Source: Oscillospiraceae bacterium (GTDB taxonomy: Bacteria; Bacillota; Clostridia; Oscillospirales; Oscillospiraceae). From it: a stretch of 64,000 nt of DNA. The stretch covers positions 54,260 through 118,259 of the forward strand of contig CADARY010000001.1 in NCBI GenBank assembly GCA_902790375.1. The letters run 5' to 3'. Every line of letters starts with the position of its first letter. Positions within the stretch are counted from its first letter, which is position 1. The notes under the pieces were generated by a model, which made no database searches, was not told the DNA's origin, and saw nothing but the letters and a program-made list of their open reading frames with translations. The position numbers were made by a program, and so were the translations under genes. Positions 26,980-34,456 of this stretch are shown here, one piece after another.

Positions 26980-27208
26980 CCTCAAATTCGCATTCGACCG
27001 GACTGCGGTCAGGGCCTTTTTTCAGCTTGACGACTTTTTGCTCCGCTTCGTCCAGCATTTTGCTGCAGGCATTTATAAGACCCGTCCCCTCCTCATACAG
27101 GGACAGCGAGTCGTTCAAGGGCAGGTCGCCCTTTTCCAGATGGCGGACGATCTCATCGAGTCTGTTGAGAGCATCCTCAAAACTGATTGCATTCTTTTTT
27201 ACAGCCAT
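26957..27208 (-). CDS. xseB: Exodeoxyribonuclease VII small subunit
   Basis: An 83-residue, mostly helical protein with the family core SFEDALNRLDEIVRHLEKGD and LYEEGTGLINAC. It binds XseA to form the single-strand exonuclease VII. It overlaps xseA by ten bases and ispA by about 20, giving tight coupling with its partner. Confidence 0.94.
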   Translation of the reverse strand: MAVKKNAISFEDALNRLDEIVRHLEKGDLPLNDSLSLYEEGTGLINACSKMLDEAEQKVVKLKKGPDRSPVECEFEDENGNDS

Positions 27209-28413
27209 TTTTTATTCCTCTCCACCTCTTCCACAAGGCAGTCAGCGTCGCCGTCACAGAGGCGAAGCCGGAATCTGTCCCCCTTCTGCAGCTGCTCCGC
27301 CGAGCGGATGCAGCGCCCTTCCCCGTCGCTTGCGATCGTATAGCCGCGCGTCAATACCCGCAGCGGACTCATGGCCTCCAGGGACGCTGTAAGAGACACA
27401 AAGCGCTGCCGACAGCGGCTGTTTTTCTGTTCCTGCGCGGAGACAAGCCGCTCACGCAGACGATCGAGCTCCATGCGCCTGAGATCAATTGCGGCGGCGG
27501 GCGCCGTCATGACGCGTCGGCCGGCATATGCCTCAAGCTGCTGGCGCAGGGCATCCATCTTTTTCCGCATGCCGCCTGAGGCGCGAAGCCTGTACCCGGC
27601 GAGAAGATCCATGATTTCCCGGCAGTCGGGCACTGCGATCTCCGCCGCGTTGGAGGGCGTAGAGGCGCGCCGGTCCGCGACATAATCCGAGATCGTCACA
27701 TCCGGCTCGTGTCCCACCGCGGAGATCACCGGGAGCCGGGATGCATAGATGGCGCGCGCGACCCGTTCGTCGTTAAAGGCCCAGAGATCCTCAATGGATC
27801 CGCCGCCGCGGCCTGTAATAATGAGGTCTGCAACCTCAAATTCGTTCGCATAGCGAATTGCCCCTGCAATTTCTGCCGGGGCTTCCTGTCCCTGTACGCG
27901 CACCGGGAGCAGAATCAGCTTCGTCATCGGCCAGCGTTTTCCGAGGATGCGGATCATATCATGTACGGCTGCGCCGGCTGAGGAGGTGATGATTGCGATT
28001 CGTTCCGGGAAGCGAGGGAGCGGTTTCTTGTGCGCCGGGTCAAAAAGGCCTTCGGCATCGAGCTTCGCCTTGAGCTGCTCAAACGCGACCTGAAGATCGC
28101 CTGTCCCCTCGGGCACGATCTGCGTACAGTAGAGCTGATAAGCGCCGTCCCTCGGATAGACGGAGACCCGGCCCCAAGCCGTAACGCTCATACCGCTCTC
28201 CGGGCGAAAGCGCAGCTTCATGGCGCTGCTCTTGAACATGACGCACTTGAGGCTGCTTTCACTGTCTTTCAAGGTGAAGTAATGGTGCCCGGAGGGATAT
28301 ATCTTGTAGTTTGACAGCTCTCCTTTAACGCAGACATGCGATAAAAAGGGCTGACTGTCAAGGAGATCGCGGATGTAGAGATTGAGCGCTGTAACGCTCA
28401 TCGCCTGTTCCAT
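27199..28413 (-). CDS. xseA: Exodeoxyribonuclease VII large subunit
   Basis: About 404 residues. An N-terminal OB-fold (VCVKGELSNYKIYPSGHHYFTLKD, given here in two parts: VCVKGELSNY and GHHYFTLKD) is followed by the nuclease core with IAIITSSAGAAVHDM and DLIITGRGGGSIEDLWAFND, then a coiled C-terminal part. It degrades single-stranded DNA to oligonucleotides. The ATG with GGAGA seven bases upstream was preferred to a TTG two codons earlier. It overlaps nusB only by adjacency and xseB by ten bases. Confidence 0.95.
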   Translation of the reverse strand: MEQAMSVTALNLYIRDLLDSQPFLSHVCVKGELSNYKIYPSGHHYFTLKDSESSLKCVMFKSSAMKLRFRPESGMSVTAWGRVSVYPRDGAYQLYCTQIVPEGTGDLQVAFEQLKAKLDAEGLFDPAHKKPLPRFPERIAIITSSAGAAVHDMIRILGKRWPMTKLILLPVRVQGQEAPAEIAGAIRYANEFEVADLIITGRGGGSIEDLWAFNDERVARAIYASRLPVISAVGHEPDVTISDYVADRRASTPSNAAEIAVPDCREIMDLLAGYRLRASGGMRKKMDALRQQLEAYAGRRVMTAPAAAIDLRRMELDRLRERLVSAQEQKNSRCRQRFVSLTASLEAMSPLRVLTRGYTIASDGEGRCIRSAEQLQKGDRFRLRLCDGDADCLVEEVERNKKWL

Positions 28414-28415
28414 GC

Positions 28416-28865
28416 TCAATTCTCCGCATCGCCGCGCATAAAGCCGCCGAGAACGCCGTTGATGAAGGCGACCGTGTCAGGCTCGTCATAGCCCTTGGCA
28501 AGCTCTACCGCCTCGTTGATAGCCGCGGCGTTGGGAATATCATCCATATAGAGGATTTCGCACAGCGCGCAGCGCAGAACGGCAAGGGCGGTTTTGGAAA
28601 TGCGCTCCACCTTCCAGCCTTTGGCGTAACGCCGGATCTGTTCATCAATCTCGTCCCGATGCGCATGCGTCAGGGTGACAAGGCGGGTAATGTAATCCAT
28701 CTGTTTTTCGTCCGGGAACTGCGCGTACAGCTCGTCCTCAGGCGAAAGGCTGGCAAAGTGCTCCGGCTCGAAAAAGCGATCCAGGAGCTCTTGCGGGGAT
28801 TCTCCCGTAGCGGCAGCGGCAAAGCCGAGTTGAATGGCAATCTCTCTTGCCGTGGTTCTGGTCAT
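28416..28865 (-). CDS. nusB: Transcription antitermination factor NusB
   Basis: A 149-residue all-helical protein with the NusB signature near the C-terminus: ISKTALAVLRCALCEILYMDDIPNAAAINEAVELAK and FINGVLGG (cited in pieces: TALAVLRCALCEI, INEAVELAK, FINGVLGG). It works with NusE at boxA in rRNA transcription. It sits between the Asp23 gene and xseA, as in Bacillus, where folD would follow; folD is absent here. Confidence 0.94.
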   Translation of the reverse strand: MTRTTAREIAIQLGFAAAATGESPQELLDRFFEPEHFASLSPEDELYAQFPDEKQMDYITRLVTLTHAHRDEIDEQIRRYAKGWKVERISKTALAVLRCALCEILYMDDIPNAAAINEAVELAKGYDEPDTVAFINGVLGGFMRGDAEN

Positions 28866-28883
28866 GGTATGATCACCTCCGGA

Positions 28884-29246
28884 TTACTTGTCAAAGGAAA
28901 TACCGGAAACATGTACGTTGACCTCCGCCTGCTCTATGCCTGTGTAAGCCTGCACGAGGGAAATGACCTTTTCCTGTACTTCACGCGCGACCTGGACAAT
29001 ATTGCTGCCGTACATGACATTGACGATCACATCGACGATGATCTTCCCGTCCACGAACTGTACCTTCACACCCTTGCTGACCGTTTTCAGCCCGATCAGC
29101 TCGGCGATCTCAGCGCCGGCGGTATAAGACAGGCCGGCCACCCCGTCCACCTCGCAAACAGCGGTCTTTACAACGTCGATGATCACTTCCTCAGATATAT
29201 TGAGACTGCCCTTGTCAAGCTGGCAGCTGATATAATTCTCGCCCAT
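28884..29246 (-). CDS. Asp23/Gls24 family envelope stress protein
   Basis: A 120-residue protein of the Asp23/Gls24 family, the YqhY-type member that neighbours nusB in many Firmicutes. Typical segments are GSLNISEEVIIDVVKTAV near the start, EVDGVAGL and GVKVQFVDGKIIVDVIVNVMYG (cited as GVKVQF and VDVIVNVMYG), with VSGISFDK at the end. Members associate with the membrane or fatty-acid synthesis regulation. The role here is inferred only from family. It starts the asp23-nusB-xseA run, with GGAGGG upstream. Confidence 0.9.
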   Translation of the reverse strand: MGENYISCQLDKGSLNISEEVIIDVVKTAVCEVDGVAGLSYTAGAEIAELIGLKTVSKGVKVQFVDGKIIVDVIVNVMYGSNIVQVAREVQEKVISLVQAYTGIEQAEVNVHVSGISFDK

Positions 29247-29274
29247 AATGAACCCTCCAAATTGAAATCATGTT

Positions 29275-29280
29275 ATTGTA
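29275..29280 (-). promoter_or_regulatory. Candidate -10 box for the asp23-nusB operon
   Basis: TACAAT on the minus strand, 29 bases before the asp23 start, in a GTGA-TACAAT context. The -35 region (TCCTTT) is poor, so this is only a candidate. Confidence 0.35.
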
Positions 29281-29333
29281 TCACGTTTCCGTAAAAAAAG
29301 GAAGCGTTTTCTTGAATTTTAAATTGAATATGC

Positions 29334-29366
29334 AAAAATTTCAGGCACAGCAATTCGCTGTGCCTG
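29334..29366 (-). terminator. Terminator of the spoIIIA operon
   Basis: CAGGCACAGC-gaatt-GCTGTGCCTG forms a perfect ten-base-pair stem on the minus strand, followed by AAATTTTTG. It starts five bases after the spoIIIAH stop and separates sporulation genes from asp23-nusB. Confidence 0.85.
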
Positions 29367-29370
29367 TGTT

Positions 29371-29910
29371 TTATGCTTTCACCTCAATAATGCTGAGCTG
29401 CGCAGGACTGTAATCGGTTTCGGTGCAGATCACCTCGGTGATGCGGGCCACCGCCTCCTCGCTGAGTCCCTCCATGGGCGCAGGCACGGCGACCGTTACT
29501 TTTTCAGCGCCGATGTAGACCACGCAGTCTTCAAAATTCTTTGCCAGCAGCAGGTTCTCAATCTGCGCCTCCTGCATGGAGCAGGCTGCCATATTGCTGA
29601 TGGCGAACATAGCCCCGTCAATGGTATCCTGCGAGGCCGATTCCGATGACGCCGCCGTCTGTAAAAGCTCCAGCGCCTCGTCCCGTGATACCTGCCGGGT
29701 CAGCCGCGCCTCCGCAAAGTATTCTGTCCCCGACGTCATCAGCGTTTTCTCAAAGTCCATCTGTGCCGCCTGCATGGCTTCATCCTCGGCATAGACCATC
29801 TCTGCATCCGGCTTTCCCCAGCGGCTGTTATAGCTCCAGTTCAATGCGACGGCCGCACACACGAACATCATCACAGCCAGCATCGTCAAATTCCTTTTTC
29901 GATTCTTCAT
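29371..29910 (-). CDS. spoIIIAH: Stage III sporulation protein AH
   Basis: A 179-residue single-pass protein: a short basic N-terminus, a membrane segment at ~10-25, then an extracytoplasmic domain whose C-terminal part has the ring-building fold seen in SpoIIIAH (MDFEKTLM, then a degenerate repeat ending IEVKA). In the forespore-engulfment channel, SpoIIIAH sits in the mother-cell membrane and binds forespore SpoIIQ. The ATG with GGAGA seven bases upstream is preferred over TTG two codons earlier. Last gene of the operon. Confidence 0.88.
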   Translation of the reverse strand: MKNRKRNLTMLAVMMFVCAAVALNWSYNSRWGKPDAEMVYAEDEAMQAAQMDFEKTLMTSGTEYFAEARLTRQVSRDEALELLQTAASSESASQDTIDGAMFAISNMAACSMQEAQIENLLLAKNFEDCVVYIGAEKVTVAVPAPMEGLSEEAVARITEVICTETDYSPAQLSIIEVKA

Positions 29911-29929
29911 GACCAATTTCTCCTCCCCG

Positions 29930-30256
29930 CTACTGTTTTAATTTCAAGATTGTGATCTTATCAGAGCCAAATCCAGTATATGAGCAGACAGCGCGGATAA
30001 TGTCAAGTCTGACGGAGGCATTTGAAGCCCCGGCGCAGGCCACCACGACACCGTGATCGGAGATGAGAACCCTCGCTTCTCCGACGCCCTGCGTGTTTGC
30101 CAGCACCGCAGCGAGGGCCTCCTGCGCGCCGGCTGCGGGCGCCTCCCGTTCCCTTGAGGTCGGGATCAGCATCAGCAGAAGGCCGATCAGCAGGATCAGA
30201 ATGGGATATTTCCATTTCTCCACGGCGGCTGCGAGGACGGTTATTTCTTTATTCAT
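29930..30256 (-). CDS. spoIIIAG: Stage III sporulation protein AG, minimal form
   Basis: Only 108 residues, against more than 200 in Bacillus. A membrane segment at ~17-31 and a short linker lead into one compact ring-building motif: VLANTQGVGEARVLI, then directly GVVVACAGASNASVRLDIIRAV (cited as GVVVACAG and LDIIRAV) and ITILKLKQ. In Bacillus SpoIIIAG the two halves of this motif are separated by a beta-rich insertion that forms the large ring barrel. Here the join is only DH. Position and flanks make the identity sound. It overlaps spoIIIAF by eight bases. Confidence 0.88.
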   Translation of the reverse strand: MNKEITVLAAAVEKWKYPILILLIGLLLMLIPTSREREAPAAGAQEALAAVLANTQGVGEARVLISDHGVVVACAGASNASVRLDIIRAVCSYTGFGSDKITILKLKQ

Positions 30257-30728
30257 TCAAGGTCCAGACCTGCCTTTCCGCGGGAATCCCCAGCTCCGTG
30301 CAAATCAATTGGCAAAGCTCCTCCGTCGCCGCTGTGTTCCCCGAGATCTCCAGCGAAACGGAGTACGGCTCCCAGCGCGCTTCCCCTGTTCTGACAACGC
30401 TGAGCCTGATATTCTCCGCATGTATTCCCAGCTCTTCGGCATGAGAGCGAATATATCCCTCACAATTATGGATAAAGGCCTGCTCTTTCAGGCTGTTTTC
30501 ACGCTGCCTGCTTTCCTGTATGATCCTTGCCTCAGCGCTGCCGAGCTTTGCCTCCTCCAGTCCGAGCAGATCATAGTCCAGCTCACGAAGCGGGGTCAGT
30601 ATCGCAGCGATGAGAATTGCCGTGATCAAGAGCTTCAACACCTGCCTCGTTCCGTTTGCGGGACAGATATGCAAGGCCGCGCCGCCGATCAGCGACATGG
30701 CAATCAAAGAACGCAAGGCTGCCGACAT
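30249..30728 (-). CDS. spoIIIAF: Stage III sporulation protein AF
   Basis: A 159-residue protein with two N-terminal membrane segments (about 4-22 and 31-45) followed by a soluble ring-building-like domain. The segment TRQVLKLLITAILIAAILTPL is typical of the family (cited as VLKLLITAIL). The start shares one base with the spoIIIAE stop (TGATG); a 20-residue extension would overlap AE further and is less likely. It is part of the mother-cell SpoIIIA-SpoIIQ channel. Confidence 0.85.
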   Translation of the reverse strand: MSAALRSLIAMSLIGGAALHICPANGTRQVLKLLITAILIAAILTPLRELDYDLLGLEEAKLGSAEARIIQESRQRENSLKEQAFIHNCEGYIRSHAEELGIHAENIRLSVVRTGEARWEPYSVSLEISGNTAATEELCQLICTELGIPAERQVWTLNE

Positions 30729-31822
30729 CAGGCTGTCACCGCCTTCATTCCCGCCGCGAAGGAGAGAAAGAGCATGATCGCGCTGCATCCGAGCAGGCCC
30801 AGCAGCAGACCGATCGCGTTACCCAACCCGGAAAAGAGTTTTTTGAGGCGCGCATTCTGGACGGAATCAGCCGCTTCCGCCACTGCCTTGAACAGAAAGG
30901 ATTTCACTGATAAAAGCACGATCGGTCCTGCGCACATGGCGCTGACGGCCATCAGGCCGAAAGCGCCCGCACAGCTGCGCACCACGCCTGCGGCCGCAAG
31001 AACCGCAGCCGAGGCATCGGAGAGCATGCCGCCCACGACGGGGAGGCTCGCAGAGATCACTGTCCGTGTGGTCTTTAACGCAGCAGCGTCCACGCCGGTA
31101 CTGACAAGGGAGCTTATACTCAGGCAGGCAGTGAAGACAATGGTTGATGCCTTCAGCACCGTCTTCGCCGCCCAGTTTGAAAGCTGCTGCATCGCCTCAA
31201 GCAAGGGATTGGGGAAGACGGAAGCGCCGAGCGTCAACGCGAGATACGCATAGATGAGGGGAATGACCGTCTTCTGCGAAAGGCTCATCATCACATCGAG
31301 GGCCAGACTCGCCGCCGCATAGCGCACAGCCGAGGAGCTCACCGCGCCGCTGGCCGCTGCGGCAGTGTAGAGCACCGGCAAGGCGGCTTTGGAATAATCG
31401 GACAGGCGGTAAATTGCCTCAACTGTCTGGGACACAAGACTGTTCACGCTTCCCGTCAAGAGCATCGCTGCCGCTGAGGCGCCGCAGATCTCGATGGCAT
31501 CCCGGATCTGATCCACGGTGCAGACGGCGCAGGCAAAGGCGCACAGAAAGACAAGGGCCAGCAGCGACGCCGCAAATCCGAGCCCGGCATGCATTTCCGT
31601 TTTGAACTTTTCAAAAACGCCGCGCCAGAGTCTCGTGAGCGCTGCGCCCATATCATAAACGCCATCGCCGGGTTTTCCGCTGATTTTTGCTTCTTCCTCG
31701 CTCAATCCCCTCTCCATGATTTCGACATCAAAAACATCCATTGCGTTCGGAGTCAGATCCTGTGCATGGGCTTTGGAAAAAATCAAAGGGATCAGCAAAA
31801 GAACACACGCCAGCTGTTTCAT
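30728..31822 (-). CDS. spoIIIAE: Stage III sporulation protein AE
   Basis: A 364-residue polytopic protein, the largest channel component. A signal peptide ends at AHA-Q near residue 20. After a soluble stretch come about seven or eight membrane segments, rich in Ala and Gly, including the family-like VVGGMLSDASAAVLAAAG and LLGLLGCSAIMLFLSF. The ATG overlaps the spoIIIAD stop (ATGA). Its homologues resemble transporter membrane subunits, which supports a transport role. Confidence 0.9.
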   Translation of the reverse strand: MKQLACVLLLIPLIFSKAHAQDLTPNAMDVFDVEIMERGLSEEEAKISGKPGDGVYDMGAALTRLWRGVFEKFKTEMHAGLGFAASLLALVFLCAFACAVCTVDQIRDAIEICGASAAAMLLTGSVNSLVSQTVEAIYRLSDYSKAALPVLYTAAAASGAVSSSAVRYAAASLALDVMMSLSQKTVIPLIYAYLALTLGASVFPNPLLEAMQQLSNWAAKTVLKASTIVFTACLSISSLVSTGVDAAALKTTRTVISASLPVVGGMLSDASAAVLAAAGVVRSCAGAFGLMAVSAMCAGPIVLLSVKSFLFKAVAEAADSVQNARLKKLFSGLGNAIGLLLGLLGCSAIMLFLSFAAGMKAVTA

Positions 31823-32205
31823 AGCATACCGCCTATTGTTGTCATGAGCGTAAGTATCATGGGCATCGCAACGGCAGCCGCGCACAGGCTTCCCGCTGTT
31901 TCAACCGCCGCCGCGAGGGCGGATTGTGAGGCGTCTTTGCAGAGATCCGAACCGAATTTCGAGATGAGCGCTATGCCTAAGCACTTCAGGATCGGTCTCG
32001 CCTGTACGATCTGGCTGCCGAAAACATGCTCCAGCTCCTTCATGGATTCCGTCAGTTCCCGCAGCAGCATGGCGGCGGAGAGCAGAATCACGACAGCCGC
32101 AGCAGCGCTGATCGCAAGAGAAAGCTCCGGATTGATGCGGCGGATCAGCAGGGTGGAAATCGCGCTGAACATTGCCAGAGCCGTACATTTTAACAAAAGC
32201 TCCAT
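31819..32205 (-). CDS. spoIIIAD: Stage III sporulation protein AD
   Basis: A 128-residue small membrane protein with about four hydrophobic segments (LALAMFSAISTLLIR-like start, AAAAVVILLSAAMLL, SALAAAVETAGSLCAAAVAM). It belongs to the SpoIIIAC/AD family and is about twice the length of AC. The ATG lies four bases after the spoIIIAC stop; a TTG five codons upstream is an alternative. Confidence 0.87.
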   Translation of the reverse strand: MELLLKCTALAMFSAISTLLIRRINPELSLAISAAAAVVILLSAAMLLRELTESMKELEHVFGSQIVQARPILKCLGIALISKFGSDLCKDASQSALAAAVETAGSLCAAAVAMPMILTLMTTIGGML

Positions 32206-32209
32206 ATTG

Positions 32210-32404
32210 CTACAGTCCAAAAAGCGCTTTGATCATATGAAACAGCTCGCTGATTTTCTGCACGACCACCATCAGGACCACAACAAGAGCCGTGATCGTT
32301 GTCATCAACGCCTGCTCATCTCTGCCGGAACGCTGCAGAAGAATGTTCAATACCGCAACGAGGATTCCGACTGCTGCGATTTTGAAAATCAAATCGACAT
32401 CCAT
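32210..32404 (-). CDS. spoIIIAC: Stage III sporulation protein AC
   Basis: A 64-residue protein with two membrane helices and the family start DVDLIFKIAAVGILVAVLN (cited as IFKIAAVGILV) and QRSGRDEQALMTT. It is near-identical in size and layout to Bacillus SpoIIIAC, and sits eight bases after spoIIIAB. Confidence 0.92.
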   Translation of the reverse strand: MDVDLIFKIAAVGILVAVLNILLQRSGRDEQALMTTITALVVVLMVVVQKISELFHMIKALFGL

Positions 32405-32412
32405 TGTATCTC

Positions 32413-32925
32413 CTATATCAGTATAATCCCCAGCAGCATGGCCGCAGAGAGCGCAACGCCGAAGATCAGGCGTCTTGACTGCGGCAGGGACTGCTGCAGC
32501 TTCTCCTGGCGCTGCCGCAGCGTGCGCAGGCAGATACCGGCCGCGTCCAGCTGTGTTTTCAGATCATATCGCCCCAGAACGCTGCCCAGGGAATCCAGCG
32601 CCTGCTGCGCGTCTTTGTCCAGGCCGCCGGCTGACGCTGACAGGGATTTTTGCCAGAGTGCCTGAAAGCTCTCCGTTCCCAGGCTTTCCATAGATTGATA
32701 GAGGCGCTCGACAAATTCTGCCGCGGAACCGGTACAGCAGCAGGAAAGCGCGCTTAACAGCTCCGGCATCGGCGGAGCCTGTATCTCAAGCAAGCCGATC
32801 ATCTGTTCCAGCATATCGCAGTACGACCGCAGGGCGCCCGTGAGTCTTCTCTGCTCCTCGATTCGCTGCACGGAAAAGAGGAGCGCCGCAAGCAGGATTG
32901 CGGAAAAGCCCAGGGTTTTCGTCAT
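32413..32925 (-). CDS. spoIIIAB: Stage III sporulation protein AB
   Basis: A 170-residue protein with terminal membrane segments (residues ~5-18 and ~152-169) and a helical middle resembling type II/IV secretion GspF halves, a known similarity of the SpoIIIAB family. RLIFGVALSAAMLLGIILI at the end is typical (cited as SAAMLLGIILI). It overlaps spoIIIAA by four bases. It probably anchors the AA ATPase at the membrane. Confidence 0.9.
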   Translation of the reverse strand: MTKTLGFSAILLAALLFSVQRIEEQRRLTGALRSYCDMLEQMIGLLEIQAPPMPELLSALSCCCTGSAAEFVERLYQSMESLGTESFQALWQKSLSASAGGLDKDAQQALDSLGSVLGRYDLKTQLDAAGICLRTLRQRQEKLQQSLPQSRRLIFGVALSAAMLLGIILI

Positions 32926-33782
32926 GTCAGCGACTCCCTCTCATAAATTCTCCTGCCGCCGATACAGCGGATCGTCACAAGCGTATGAAAAAAGCCCTGC
33001 TCCAAAAGGCTCCTGTACAGGGGACGCTTCTTCATGTCTTCCCGGTTTTTTCCATGTGCCGTGGCATAGAGCAGTACGCCGCAGCCGGCGACCTGCTCAA
33101 TCACCTGCAGATCCGCTTCCTGGGTAATCTCGTCCATGGCGATGATCTGCGGATTCATCCCCCGCAGAAGCATCATGGCAGCCTGGGCTTTTCGGATACC
33201 GATCACGACGTCACTCCCCTGTCCCAAATCAAACTGTGCCTCCCCCGCGAAGCTGGCAGACAGCTCATTCCGCTCATCAATAACAGCCACACGGAAAGGC
33301 AGCTCTGCCGACCGGCGGATCAGCTCGCGCAGGAAGCTTGTCTTTCCGACGCCTGGCGGCGCACAGATCAGGGTGTTTTCCGGTTGTGGCCAGAGGATGC
33401 TGTCAATGAGGCCGCCGCAATCTCCTGAAAGCGCATGGGGGATACGAATTGAAAGAGAGCTTATGTTCCGCAGTCCGTTCAGCCGATCCCCGATGTAAAC
33501 GGCTTCCCCGCACACGCCGATCCGCAGCCCCTTATAGGCGATATAACCGGCGCTGAGTCCTGAGGCGGCGGCATGGACAGAGGCGCCGGTTGCCTTCTCC
33601 AGGATGCGATGCAGATCGTCTCGAGAAACGCGGGCCTCCGAAAGGCTTTGTTCCTTACCGGCGAGCACAATGCCCGGCGCTCGCCCGAGCCGAAGCCTGA
33701 TCTCTTCGGCCGTCGAATATGGCGCTGCCGCCCCGGACAGCTTCTCCGGAAGCAGGCCGAGCACGATCTTCCAAGTCTCCAT
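32922..33782 (-). CDS. spoIIIAA: Stage III sporulation protein AA (ATPase)
   Basis: A 286-residue secretion-type ATPase. Walker A is APPGVGKTSFLREL near residue 139, with VAVIDERNELS and the Walker B-like IIAMDEITQEAD downstream, then ATAHGKN. It is thought to power the SpoIIIA channel from the mother cell. It is the first gene of the complete eight-gene operon, and the start has GGGGGTGAG upstream. A possible sigma-E -10 (CATAGATT) lies about 25 bases before the ATG, matching the expected mother-cell control. Confidence 0.95.
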   Translation of the reverse strand: METWKIVLGLLPEKLSGAAAPYSTAEEIRLRLGRAPGIVLAGKEQSLSEARVSRDDLHRILEKATGASVHAAASGLSAGYIAYKGLRIGVCGEAVYIGDRLNGLRNISSLSIRIPHALSGDCGGLIDSILWPQPENTLICAPPGVGKTSFLRELIRRSAELPFRVAVIDERNELSASFAGEAQFDLGQGSDVVIGIRKAQAAMMLLRGMNPQIIAMDEITQEADLQVIEQVAGCGVLLYATAHGKNREDMKKRPLYRSLLEQGFFHTLVTIRCIGGRRIYERESLT

Positions 33783-33831
33783 GCTCTCACCCCCATGGAC
33801 AATCTATGCCTCTGCCTGCCCCGTTATGCAG

Positions 33832-33866
33832 CAGCAGAGCCCCACAGTATCTGTGGAGCTCTGCTG
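33832..33866 (-). repeat. Strong hairpin between the HAD gene and spoIIIAA
   Basis: CAGCAGAGC-U-CCACAG / CUGUGG-G-GCUCUGCUG with an AUA loop gives a 16-base-pair stem on the minus strand. The one non-Watson-Crick position is G-U only in that strand's RNA. No U-run follows, so it is an inefficient terminator or a transcript-end stabiliser for the HAD gene. Confidence 0.5.
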
Positions 33867-33879
33867 TAAAACAATCATG

Positions 33880-34446
33880 TTATTTTTTCCCGGGCCACGG
33901 CAACAGCTTATGCCTTTTTACAAGGAACGCAGCGTCCGCGATTTCAGCCATCGGACTGTCGCTGAGGGAATCGGAATAAAACTCCTCGGTGTGACCGTCC
34001 GGAAATTGTTCATAAAACCTGCGAACCTTCTCGTGATCATGACAGTTCAGACCGTTGATCTTTCCTGTACGCCGATCCATTTCGGTTGCGATGAGCGTTA
34101 CACCGAGCTTGTCGCAGATCGGCTGGAGCAGAAAACGGGGAGAGGCCGAGAGGATCAGATCGTCACCGCGCTTTTGCGCAAGATACCACGCGCCGAGGCG
34201 TTTTTCGTTCTTCTTCCAGAAGCTGCTGACTGTCCCGTCTATATCCCGCACAGCCGGCAGGAATGAAAAGAGCTGCTGCTTGAGCTCTTTCGCGCTCTTG
34301 GCGCCATGCCTGTAGGCGATATAGCTACGGATGGTCCCCGGGAGCGTCGGAAGCAGGGCTGCGGGATGGCGAAGCAGGCAAAAGCGGTAAAAGCAGGCTG
34401 AGCTGTCCGGATAAAATATCGTTTTATCAAAATCGTAGGTTCTCAT
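33880..34446 (-). CDS. HAD-superfamily phosphatase
   Basis: A 188-residue haloacid-dehalogenase-type hydrolase of the phosphoserine-phosphatase-like subgroup. Motif I is YDFDKTIFYPD at residues 3-13, with both Asp residues present. Motif II is LILSASPRF, a Lys lies in KVRRFYEQ, and motif III is YSDSLSDSP. A helical cap lies between motifs I and II. The substrate cannot be told. The start is ATG after GAGAGGG; a 26-residue extension runs into the upstream ATPase gene. It follows that gene by ten bases, so the two are probably co-transcribed. Confidence 0.85.
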   Translation of the reverse strand: MRTYDFDKTIFYPDSSACFYRFCLLRHPAALLPTLPGTIRSYIAYRHGAKSAKELKQQLFSFLPAVRDIDGTVSSFWKKNEKRLGAWYLAQKRGDDLILSASPRFLLQPICDKLGVTLIATEMDRRTGKINGLNCHDHEKVRRFYEQFPDGHTEEFYSDSLSDSPMAEIADAAFLVKRHKLLPWPGKK

Positions 34447-34456
34447 AGTCCCTCTC

